Origin: Gossypium raimondii
Lineage: Eukaryota > Streptophyta > Magnoliopsida > Malvales > Malvaceae
Length of the DNA: 64,000 nt
Assembly (NCBI RefSeq): GCF_025698545.1
Contig: NC_068570.1
Coordinates: 55,447,924 to 55,511,923 of the forward strand
Reading direction: 5' to 3'
Under the pieces are notes generated by a model. That model ran no database searches, had not been told where the DNA came from, and worked only from the letters and a program-made list of their open reading frames with translations. The position numbers and the translations under genes are program-made. Below are positions 1 to 11,087 of this stretch, in pieces (position 1 is the first letter of the stretch; each line of letters begins with the position of its first letter).

Positions 1-1632
1 TTTAGCCAACTGTCCAAACATGACATCCACCAACATCCATTGACCTTCATAGAAAGTCCCATGGCCATAGATGTACTCAAAAGATTGAACTGCTGCTGGT
101 GTCATGAACCATTGACAGATGCTATATTTTTTTGTTTCGATTGTCCATCATTCATCATTCACAAGAAATGCCTTGATGAGTTACCCACTGAAATTGATCA
201 CCCTACACATCGCTTACACCCTCTTATTCTTAACCGTAGTAATAGTGATTACTTGTGCAACCTATGCCAAAAGCAACAATCCGGACCTTTTTACAGTTGT
301 TCTCTTTGCCATTTTAACATCAATGTTGAATGTGCTTGGCCGAGGTCTACTGTTGAAGATAAAAGCTGCCATCAGCACCTATTCTCCTTACTTTGGAGAC
401 AAGGTTCATTCATTTGTGATGCATGTGGCACTGAGGGAAATTATATTTCTTGTATATGTTTGAAATGTTGCATCGAAGTCCACAAGAAATGCACTTCACT
501 CCCACACATTATCAAATTTTCTCGACATGATCATTGCATTTTTCACAAATATTTTCTTCAAACACAAGAGCTTACAAAGCAAGATTGCAAGATTTGTTTC
601 AATGAAGTGAGACTAGAGCGTGGGAGTTACTCTTGTGTAAAACAAGGTTGCAATTACGTTGTCCATGTGAATTGTGTCTTAGAGGATGAAGAGTTGTACG
701 AGTTAATTGAGGACGAAAAGCAATGTGAGGAGCTTGAAGAAAAATCTATGCAGTCTTCCATCATTCGTGTTATTGAGGTGAATGAAGCTGGGGAAGCTAC
801 AAAGATTCAACATTTCAGTCATCAACATTGCTTGGTGTTAGCAGACAAGATGGAGGAGGAAATTGATAGAAAATTTGATGGGTGCATGCTACCTATCTCA
901 AATATTTTCTATTATTGTTCAGAATGCCCCTTTTTTCTTCATAAAACCTGTGCTGAATTGCCAAGAATCAAGCAACATTGGTTTCATCAAAGCAATGCCA
1001 CCCTCAATTTCGACAGCTTCAAGAAATGTAACTTTTGCAGTCAATATTCTAGTGGTTTCTTCTATAGAATTAGATAATATATGTACATGTGCACAAGGTG
1101 TGCTAAAGTTGCTGATATCATTGAATGTGAAGGACACCAACACTTTCTCTTTTTTGATTTCAAATACAAGGAGAAATGTAATGGTTGTGGCATCAGGTGT
1201 TGGCGTGGTGCATTCAGATGTGGAAAGTGCAGATTTGCTTTGGATTTTGGATGCTTAACATTACCACATTCAGCTCTTCAAAAAATTGATGAACACAAGC
1301 TAAAGCTTACTTATCATGATGATAATGAGCAAAGTTATTGTGATATTTGTGAGCAATATAGAGATCCAAGGCTTTGGTATTATTCTTGTTCAATCTGTGA
1401 TACTTCTGCTCATCCCGAATGTGTTCTTGGACAATTTCCATTTCTCAAGGATGGGAGCACAATTGCTTTTTATAAACACAGCCATGGTCACCATCTTAAA
1501 TTTTTTAGGAAGGTTGAGGGCTTCCCTAAATGTTCTAAGTGTAGTAAGTTTTGCCAAGAAGAAATTTTCAAATGTAAAGAGTCTACATGCGATTATATTG
1601 TCCATTGCAAATGTCTGGATTTCTACGTTTAA
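1..1632 (+). pseudogene. DC1 protein gene copy 1, 5' end outside window, premature stop
   Basis: Cysteine/histidine-rich DC1 (C1-like zinc finger) protein. DC1 modules bind zinc; family members are linked to stress and defence signalling, but no substrate is known. The frame is open from base 1, which corresponds to residue 140 of the intact copy at 25689-27746, so the true start lies outside the window. It runs through about five DC1 modules (Cys-x2-Cys, then Tyr-x-Cys-x2-Cys and His-x2-Cys) to an in-frame TAA at 1075-1077. The intact copy has Gly498 there (GGA). The same frame then continues to 1632 with three further modules and a different short C-terminus (Leu-Asp-Phe-Tyr-Val). A donor GTAAGT follows at 1642 and an acceptor ends at 1765, matching the 3' UTR intron of the intact gene. 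Either it is a pseudogene or it makes a protein truncated after module seven or eight. I favour pseudogene. Confidence 0.85.
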
Positions 1633-3930
1633 AGCTTTGTGGTAAGTACTTTAGATGATTAAAGAGCTATTGTTTTCTTTTAAATCATCAATGCAATTAA
1701 TTGTTTTTATTTCATGATTTTTTTTTCATTATTAACATCAGTTTTAATTGTCTTCATGGCTACAGATGTGTTTTGCTCAAATGGAAAGCACTAGAGGTTT
1801 TATCCGATCCAAAGAGTTCGCAAAGGATTTGACATTTCATTCCTACTTCTTCGATGAAGGATGTTCTAAGTGTGTTTTGATTTAAGTGTTGCTTTGTTTA
1901 AAATTTGTTTGAGTTTATATGATTTGAACTCACTATTACTTTGTTATTCATCTATGATATATTTGAGTTTGTAAAATTTGATTTCAGTATTATGTTGTGA
2001 TTTATTGGATTTGAATTTTGAAAATCAATAATTATTTGATTTATTTCTGCAATGTTAATTAATTATTTTACCCCATATATAATGAAACTTTTGGAAGCCA
2101 CCAATTTCGCTTCATGCTACATGCTTTTCTACTGCACCTTGTTTATTTGACAAGTATAATTATATGAAGTTTTGAATACAATAATATAAAAAGAAGTTAC
2201 GGAATTAATTATGTAAATATAAAGCTGAATTGAGTTCAATCTCAACTATAAATAAAGTTAATTTCGCTTCAATTAGACATCTTAATTTCAAAAATATAAA
2301 TAAAATGCACATTCGAACCATTTGAAAATTATAGAGTTAATTCCAATATCCGGTACCTTCACCATAATCAGGTTGAAAATTTTAAATAAACAACTAAAAT
2401 AACTTTTTTATAAAGTTCATGAGCTTGATGGCAGCATAGAAATTGAGGATACAGTACCACTTTTTAAGTAAATAAAAGTTCAAACAAAGAACTTTTATGT
2501 TCTTGTCTCACTCAACACCATCACCTTAACCAAAATAAGCACCCAAAAAACTTTTATGTTCTACAATAAATATAACGTCTCACGTCGAAATATTTTGGAC
2601 AGATTGACAAACTTGAGGGGCATTTTAGCAATTATTTTTAAAGGTTGTTTTTCGCCACGTGGCATACGAGGATTGTGATATGGAGCAAAATATAATATTT
2701 TATATTAAAAATAATACAAATATAAAAATAATACAAATATATACAAATTTAAAATATTATAAATTTATAAAAATATATAAAAGGACAAAAATATAAAACA
2801 TATTATAAATGAAATAAAATATATAAATTTTAGAAATTGCCAAAAACATTAATAATTATTAAAATAAAAAAGTATATGTAAATTACAAAAAAATTTTAAA
2901 ATTATGAAAATATAGAAAATTATCTAATTTGCAAATAAAAGAAAAGAACAATTTTACTTTTTATTTAATTGTCTTTTCTTTCATAAAACTTCGTGTTTTT
3001 TTAATTGATATGTTTTCGGATCAACTTCTTTAAGTATATTGTACGCTTGATACATTAAAATTTTTAACTATGATATAAAAGCACAAAAAATAATATAAAA
3101 CATATTATAAATGAAATAAAATATTAAAATTGCCAAAAATATTAATAATTATTAAAATAACAAAAAGTATTTGTAAATTACAAAAAATATTATAAAATTA
3201 TAAAATTATAAAAAATATTAATTATAAAATTATAAAAAATATTTAAAAGTATAGAAAATTATTAAAATTGTTAATAAAATTTAGAAAACATTATAAAAAG
3301 CATAAAGTTGTTAATAAAATATTTAAAATAATTAGGTTAGTATCATAAATAATGACACTTTTTTTTAACTATTTTTCAAGTTTGTTTTATTATTCATGTT
3401 CTAGGTTCATGACTGCCTCTCTCTCAATAATATTGTCTTCAAGGTTTAAACCTACGTTCTTCGCTTAAGAATGCAATATGCAATTGTTTTTGGCTTATCA
3501 ATTTAATTGGTTTCGTTAGAAAAAAATCAATTAAATATTTTCTTCTTTAATCACATTAATCGTTAAACTCAATTGATGGACCAATTAGATATATAAGAAT
3601 ATATAGATAACAATTTTCTGATGTCCATGTATTCATGTCATGATTAAGACCTATCCAAAGTAATTGCCTAATTTGCAAAAAAAGAACCAAATTTACTTTA
3701 ATAAAGAAAGCAAAGAATTATTCTTGTAGAAATGCTTTACTTTGTTCGAATTTTTATGACATATAAACTTTACTTTTAATTTTATTGCCTTTTCTTTTAA
3801 GAAAATTTATATTTTCGAATCAAATTCTTTGAGTATAGCATATGCATTGTAATTTTTAAATATGATGTAAAAACTAAGGCTAAAGAGTCTTTAAAGTCCC
3901 TGAAGTTTTTCCAAAAAAAAACCAATTAAG

Positions 3931-3996
<66 letters not shown>

Positions 3997-4343
3997 TTCA
4001 ATCGAGCTATTGAACTTTAAAATATTTAAAATATAGAAATTATTAAAATTGTTAATAAAATTTACAAAATATTATATAAAGCATAAAATTATTAATAAAA
4101 TAATTAAGTTATTATTATAAATAATGACATTTTTATACTATTTTTCAAGTTTGTTTTATCGTTTGTTATTAATAAAATTTACAAAATATTATAAACTAAA
4201 TTGAAATTTGGAAAAGAAGAAGAAGAAATCATGAGTGGTAACTATTTCTTAATTAGCAAAACTAAAATAGTTTGTTACAATATTAAAAAATGATTGATAT
4301 GAAAGAGACTTTCAATTAACCAAACCACAACGCTTTATTAAAT
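1633..4343. other. AT-rich spacer between DC1 copies 1 and 2
   Basis: No coding region is seen. The first part is the 3' UTR intron (1642-1765) and downstream flank of DC1 copy 1. About 2600-3480 resembles 45480-46070 (for example the shared GCCACGTGGCA / GCCATGTGGCA block and the shared CCTACGTTCTTCGCTTAAGA). It is therefore an array spacer present more than once. A (TA)n microsatellite lies at 3934-3990. About 4150-4343 resembles 25390-25530, the region upstream of the intact DC1 copy. Confidence 0.7.
3934..3990. repeat. (TA)n microsatellite
   Basis: About 28 perfect TA dinucleotides. Similar TA tracts occur at about 14590-14631, 14776-14806, 28722-28758 and 29856-29892. The later ones are length variants at equivalent places in the two segmental copies. 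Confidence 0.95.
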
Positions 4344-4770
4344 ATGAATTGCAATGCCTTCAACCATCTACACCATTCTTTTCTTTCTTTACTTCCTACC
4401 ACTTTATACCCATCTCTTTTTCACTCTTTCCTTTCTTCTTTCTTTTCTTCATCCTCTGCCTTTCTTTCATTCCTATCATCTCTTTCATCTTTTTCATTTC
4501 TCACAACCACACTAATTAATCGAGATGAAGAACGAGAATAAGAGCGCGAGTCACCACAAGTCGGTGCAACAAATTCAGCATCCTTTTCATCGGCAACATC
4601 TCTTGGTGTTAGTGGCAGAGCAAAGCAATGAAGGTCTCAAAGCCCACTGCGATGGATGTGGGGAACTGCTTTCAGCCCCATGCTTCACTTGTATTCATTG
4701 CAATTATCACCTTCACAAGCAATGTGCAGAGGCACCCCTTGAGATTCCTGATCACCCTCTCCATCCCAAG

Positions 4771-6106
4771 TGTTGCAGGCCATTTTGCCCGGGGCCCAAT
4801 AAACTCAAAATAAAAGCCCAAATTACAGTCCATAAAGCCCAATACAACACAACCCAAACAAATAGCCCAATAACCCGATACCCAACCACTTACTTAAAAC
4901 AGACCTAACCCAGCAGAACCAGCCCAATAACCAAAACCCTAACAGCCCACTAGACCCAAAACAAGGAAAATCTAGCAGAAAGCAGAAGAACCCTAGGCGC
5001 CGCTCCTAGGGTCTTCTGACCTTTGGTCTTCTGCCCACCTGCTCTGCCAGCAACCACCGCCAACTGCCACTGTCACCTCCACCCACGTGCGCCCATGCCT
5101 GCAATGACAGAAAGGAAGCATTAGCATGGAAAATAGACTAAAAAAATCCATGTAAATCGGCTATAAAGCCACTAAAAATCTTTGTAAAAAGGGTTCGATT
5201 TTTTTTAAGCAATATTGAAGTAATAGAAAGAAAAAATCAGTTTAAAGGTGATATTTTAGTCTCTTTTTCTTCTTTTCGATTCGCATTTTTTTTGTTGTTA
5301 ATAAGTTTAGAAAATAATAAAAAGAAACATACCTGAACGCCGAGTTTGGGGACATCGCCGGAGTCCTTCAGGTCACCGAAAATGGACAAGGATGGCAGCC
5401 CTTGTTTTTTTTTCATTGGCTTCAGGGGTAGGAAAACCAGATCTATAAATGGCTTCTGAAACAGGGCTAAAAATCGACCTTTCGCCTTCTGACCGCCGCC
5501 TAAGGCGGCGCCGGCGCCGGTCGGCGCGGTGGCTTGCGGTCGAGCCCCTTGGCCGGAAAGGAGGGGGTTGGGGAGAGGTTTTGGAGCTTTTTTTTTGTTT
5601 TAAACAGCAAAGAATGAAAAAAATCAAAGAAAATGAACTTAAATAGACCCCTTAAACGGCGTCGTTTTGGACTGGCCTCCATAGTCTCAAAACGGCGTCG
5701 TTTTGACTGGATCAAGTCGACCCGACCCGTGCCGCCTGGGATCCGCGTGTTTTTGGACCAGAGGGTTAATTTGCACCCTCAGTCCTCCCGCTTTTGAGGC
5801 CGTTTTCAATCGGGTCCTATTCCCTTTCATTATTTGTTTTAATTTCGCCCTAAATTTCAATATTTCTTGCAATTTGGTCCATAGACCGTCTGCACAAGCG
5901 TTATTAGAATGACGCCGTTTGGTCAACGTGGGAATATTTCCCTTTTGATCCTCCTCCTTTTGCGCGTGTTTGGATTCAATTTTTTTTTTGTTTCCTTATT
6001 TTCTTTTTTCAAATCCGCCCCATATTTTTCATTTTAATCCAATTTGGCCTTTTTTTATTTTATTTATTATTTTGGTTATCTTCTTATTAAAATTAATAAA
6101 GTTGAC

Positions 6107-6156
<50 letters not shown>

Positions 6157-7435
6157 CATCATTTATCATCTTTACTATTATTATTAATATTAAAGTTATT
6201 ATTATTATCATTACATTTATATTTATATTTACTTTTGTATTTTTAAATATATGTGCTGTATTATGTTATTATTATATAAGTGTTTCATATATAGTTTATT
6301 TAATATATATTAAATACTTTTTGTGTATATCTATATGCTCTTTTTCTCATGAATATATGTATACATATTCATATATATTTGTATTTTATTTTATTTTAAT
6401 AATTTCAAAATATACATATACATGATTTTCATATTTTGTAAATTTATTTGTGTATACATGTTTTTATAACATACATACTTATATAGTATATATATATTTT
6501 GGCATTTTATAATCTATATACATATATATATATATATACTTATATTTTTATATCTTATGAAATACATATATATATTTTCATATTCTTATAATTTTATGTA
6601 TATATATACATATACATTTCCTTATATGTACATGTGTGTCCATATTTTATAATTTTTATCTATATTCCATTATTGTTTTTTTTTTTGTGTTCATTTAAGT
6701 ATTTATTTATATGGCCATTCTTATGCTTTAGTTTATTTATTTATTTATTTGCTATGACATATGCATGATCGATTTATTTTATTATTCACTTTTTTGTTCA
6801 TTTTTTATTCACATTATCATGTTTATTATTTCATTATGCATATAAATATCATATTTCAAAAAGGGAAAAATTTTCAAATAAGGCAATGTTTCGCATTTGG
6901 AAATTCGAGAAAAACGTGCCCTAAGGTGCTGGGTGTCAATTTTTCTCGTTCAATCCAATGGCTTAATATCCTTTTAAAAATTTTAAAATAAGGCAATGTT
7001 TTGCATTTGGAAATTCGGGAAAACATGCCCTGAGGTGCTGGGTGTCGTTTTTTCTCGTTCAACCAAATAGCCAAATATCCTCTTAAATTTTAATTCATGT
7101 CATTCGAGCGTTTTTTTTAAGGATCGTATTTTAAATTCTTCAAAGCTTTCAATTTTCGACATTAAGACATTAAGTAATCAACTAGGTACCAATTTTGGAC
7201 GAATCGAGGGTGCTAATCCTTCCTCGTGCGTAACCGACTCCCGAACCCGTTTTTCTGAATTTTGTGGACCAAAATCATTGTTTTAATAAAATTAAATCGT
7301 TTAGTAAAAAAATAACCACTTTTTGAGGTGATCTGATCTCACCTTATCAAAAAGGATCGGTGGCGACTCCCGTTTTCATTTTCATTTTCCAAAACCCAAG
7401 TCGACCCCGTTTTCAATCAAAAAATGGTGTCAACA
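4771..7435. mobile_element. Solo LTR, family A (2665 bp), inserted in DC1 copy 2
   Basis: Starts TGTTGCAGGCC and ends GGTGTCAACA, so it has TG...CA ends with short inverted termini. It is flanked by a 5-bp target duplication CCAAG (4766-4770 and 7436-7440). Removing it with one duplication restores the DC1 reading found in the intact copy. No gag or pol similarity is visible inside, so it is best read as a solo LTR. Contents: a GC-rich block (about 5330-5900) with two copies of AAACGGCGTCGTTTTG about 40 bp apart, an ATT microsatellite (6108-6156), and a conserved end block near 7190-7435. An inverted relative is at 31514-33937 and a truncated one at 39977-41085. ORFs inside it are not convincing genes. 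The superfamily was not determined. Confidence 0.92.
6108..6156. repeat. (ATT)n microsatellite inside LTR family A
   Basis: About 16 TTA/ATT units. The inverted family member carries the equivalent AAT tract at 32697-32757, so the tract is ancestral to the family and has drifted in length. Confidence 0.95.
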
Positions 7436-7497
7436 CCAAGCACTCAGGTGAAGGCCTTTTTCTTCAACAAAGGCCAATTTCTTCTAGCAGGGTATAT

Positions 7498-10301
7498 TGT
7501 AACACCCCTTACCCGAGACCATGGCCGGAGTCGAGCATGAGGCGTTACTTGACTTAACTTAAAAGTTCGGGGCATAAAATTTACTTTCAAATTTAATTTC
7601 ATCATTCATAATAAAGCTGTCCTCCTGTACAGCAGTCACTAAAATAATTATAATTCAAGCTACGAAACTCGAAATTTAGATCCGTAAATTTTCCATAAAA
7701 CTAGACTCATATATCTATTCACCATAAATTTTTCAGAATTTTTGCTTTAGCCAATTAGTACAGTTTATTAGTTGAAGTCTCCCCTGTTTCACTAATCGAC
7801 TATCCTAACCACTCATCACTAAAATTTAATTATCTCTTATTAAAGGCTTCATATGGTGATTAAACTTATTTCTACTGAAAATAGACTCATTAAGGAGTCT
7901 ATACATATAAATTATAACTCAAAATTCCTTCTGTACAATTTTTAATGAATTTCTAAAGTCAGAACAGGGACTTCAAAACATTCTTGCCCTGTTTCACTAA
8001 AATTCAAATATCTTAAAGTATATAATTCTTTTGCTTACTCCACTTCTTTCCTATGAAAGTAGACTCTTTCAGCTTTAATTTCATATCTCACTCAACTTCT
8101 AATTCTATTTCCACTATTTTTGGTGATTTTTAAAAGTTACATCAATGCTGCTGTCCAAGAACTGCTCCATTGCAATTTTTAAAAAATTCAATATAACCCT
8201 TTATAATTGTCTAACCTTCCTGCAAATTTCAAATCACAACCAATTCCAGTATTTCATCTACTTCATTTAAATACTAATGAAGTTCAACCAATCAACCATT
8301 TCAAACTAAAACATGTATATATTTCGATATCTAACGCAACCATAACATTCAAATTTACTTTTTACTTCAATTCCCTATACATGCCATATAAATCCAAAAG
8401 TTGCTTAACATAAACTACGGAGTATATCGGGTAGTGTGATTCTTGATGTAGATCCGATCCTCCGAATGTATAAATCGTTAATCTACAAAACAATAAACAC
8501 ACACATGTAAGCTTATAGAAAAGCTTAGTAAGTTCATAGGCATAAAACATAAATCTTACCAAACACTTGTACACTTATACAATATACACCATTACTAAAT
8601 TTACATCAACCACAATCTTTGGTGAGTTCCTTGGTATAAACTCACTACTACTTATTCTTTTACCATAATTCCTTTGGGCCCATTTGTCACTTACCATCCT
8701 TGATCAAAATTAAGGAACGGTTATGGAAATTTGAGTACTTCACTTTCACTTTGCCATATGACCTCTTATCACTTGTCCTTGATCGATAAGTGTAGCTAGG
8801 CTACCACTTATCACTTTACCATTTGATCGGATAAGTGTAGTGAAGCTACCACTTATCACTTTATCACTTGATCAGATAAGTGTAGCCACTTATCACTTTG
8901 TTTCTTGATCAGATAAGTGTAACCACTTATCACTTTGTTTCTTGATCAGATAAGTGTAGCTAAAACTACCACTTATCACTTTGTCACTTGATCAGAAGTA
9001 CTCAAATTGACGTTCCACTTAATTTGATCATTTATTCGATTTTCACATTTTTATTTTATTCTCATTTCAACAATAAATACATTTCACCATACATTGTATA
9101 ATTCATGAAATTAACATTTAATCATTAAATTTCAGCCATATGAACTTACCTGGATCGATTTGCAGAATTTGTAAAAGTTCAAGGACTAATCGGCTACTTT
9201 TTCTTTTCCTCGACTTGTTTCAGGTTCTCGATCTAAAATGCAAATTTATTCATTCATCAGCATTTAATTCAATTCTAATTCATTTCACAATTTATGCCCT
9301 TTAATTTTCGAAGTTACACTTTTACCCCAAACTTTACAGTTTTACAATTTGATCCCTACTCAATTAACCCTCAATTGATCTAATTTTTCTCAATTAACAC
9401 CTTTTCCAACTATTTTAGACTACTACATAGCCTTTCATACTCAAAACCGCAACACCAAACCTTAATTCCCAACTTTTTCACAATTAGGTCCCTAAAATCA
9501 ATTTCTATCAAAATTACTTAATAAAATCATCATATAACAAAATTAAAGCTTCAATTTCATGTTTATTCATCATAAAAATCCAACACTAATCAATGGTAAC
9601 TTTCAAAATCAGCCATGGAATCAAAAACTAATGAAATAATTAGTTGGACCTAATTGTAAAAGTATCAAAATCACAAAAATTAGAAGAAATAATCAAGAAT
9701 TAAACTTACATGATTCAAAAATATGAAAAACCAGCTTATTCCAGACCTCCTATGGCGTTTTTGCTGATAAATTGTGAAGAGATCTCTAGATTTTTCACTT
9801 TTGTCTTTGTTTTAAATGTTTAATTTGTTAAGTTTCCAATTTTGCCCCTGTTTCTCCTTACATTCTGCTGATTTTTCTTACCCAACCGTCCAGCCCATAT
9901 AATTTGGGCCTAATAGCCTTTTAAATCCCTCCACTTTAGTCACTTAAGCTATTTAATCACAATTTAACAAATTTTACACTATTCCCAATTTAGTCCTTTT
10001 TAGTTAATTAACTATCCAAGCGTTAAAATTTTCTAACTGAAACTTTAATACCAACTCAATGACACTCTATAAATATTTCTAAAAATATTTATGGCTCGGT
10101 TTAAAATCTTGAGGTCTCGATACCTCGTTTTTATTTTAATTATTTTAATATTTATTCCTAGTACACTATTCACTATTTCAAAATTTTCCTAACTTCACAT
10201 TTAACTTATACTTACTAAATTTATAATATTTTCTACTCGTTTGTCAGATTTAGTGATCTCGAATCATCATTCCGACACCACTAAAAATTCAGGTTATTAC
10301 A
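7498..10301. mobile_element. Solo LTR, family B (2804 bp), inserted in DC1 copy 2
   Basis: Begins TGTAACACCCCTTACCCG and ends CAGGTTATTACA. It is flanked by a 5-bp target duplication TATAT (7493-7497 and 10302-10306) that matches the TATAT in the uninterrupted DC1 copy at about 25997-26001. No retroviral protein domains are visible, and the interior is AT-rich with an unusual foldback array at 8708-9022. Ends of this kind (TGTAACACC...TTATTACA) are typical of plant Ty3/gypsy LTRs, so gypsy is likely but inferred. It lies only 62 bp from the family A insertion, so this DC1 copy was hit repeatedly. Confidence 0.9.
8708..9022. repeat. Foldback tandem array of GATAAGTG / CACTTATC units
   Basis: Five or more units of about 45-60 bp alternate GATCAGATAAGTGTAGC with CTACCACTTATCACTTT. 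These are inverted with respect to each other, so each unit can form a hairpin. The array is enclosed by a longer inverted pair: TTTGAGTACTTC at about 8732 and GAAGTACTCAAAT at about 8995, with GGAACG / CGTTCC further out. It sits inside solo LTR family B. It may be a nested foldback element or an expanded LTR tandem repeat. Confidence 0.8.
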
Positions 10302-10558
10302 TATATGGTTGTGCATTATGAAAGAAAAAACGTAACATGTTTTCTTATCATTGTAGAATTTGGTGGTGTTCTTTTTCCATTGACATCAAATGTGCTCAAT
10401 TATCTTCTTCATTTAAGTTTAGCCAACTGTCCAAACATGACATCCACAAACATCCATTGACCTTCATAGAAAGTCCCATGGCCATAGATGTACTCAAAAA
10501 ATTGAACTGCTGCTGGTGTCATGAACCATTGACAGATGCTATATATCTTTGTCCTGAC

Positions 10559-11087
10559 TGTTGAGTTTAGTTTCCATGCAAAGGTGGCCATCCACGACAT
10601 GCAAAGGTGGCCATGCAGGAAGAAATGGCAGCAGGCAATCGAGCCATGGTGTGCAGCAGCTGAAGCTTCAAGTTACCGAACTACTTGTTGTTTTAGTTTT
10701 ATTTTAATCATTTTGTAATCTAGTTCATATTGAACTAAGTAAGTGAATGTTTTGGTGTAATTTTGATGTTGATTGACTGAAAAATCAGCAATGCAATGTG
10801 TGCAAGCAATCCTGTAAGTTTCAATGCATATTAGTGGTGTTAGGTAATTGATTAGGTGTTTACTTGTTCATTTGACAAGTTGACTAATATATGTAATGGC
10901 TTAATGCCTTGTTTAATAATTAATGAAAAACTCAGCTTGTTTTTCATTCAAACTCTCTTTGTTTTTCTGTTTTTCCACTTGCAAGCTTCATTTTTGTTTT
11001 TCTTCTGAGATTGTTTCTTCTGCAAGGCTCGAGGCTTGCTGTATAAGCAAGCTTAAATCAGTTTGCTGTTGCCTCTTTGCACCAACA
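10559..11087. mobile_element. Solo LTR, copia-type size (529 bp), inserted in DC1 copy 2
   Basis: Starts TGTTGAGTTTAG and ends GCACCAACA, with inverted ends TGTTG/CAACA. Target duplication is CTGAC (10554-10558) versus CTGGC (11088-11092), one mismatch, so it is probably older than the neighbouring insertions. Excision restores the Cys187 region of the DC1 frame. The size and the T-rich, CTT-rich right half fit a Ty1/copia LTR, but no internal domain remains to prove the superfamily. Confidence 0.87.

Noticed and set aside
6029..6211. Poly-Asn ORF on the minus strand and poly-Leu ORF on the plus strand
   Set aside because: Both are translations of the ATT microsatellite in a solo LTR, with no coding signal outside it.
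8760..9000. Regularly spaced repeats resembling a CRISPR array
   Set aside because: Units are inverted hairpins without unique spacers of constant length, inside a plant LTR; not a CRISPR.
4771..10301. A single composite retrotransposon spanning both LTRs
   Set aside because: The two elements have different ends and separate target duplications, and 62 bp of DC1 coding sequence lies between them.
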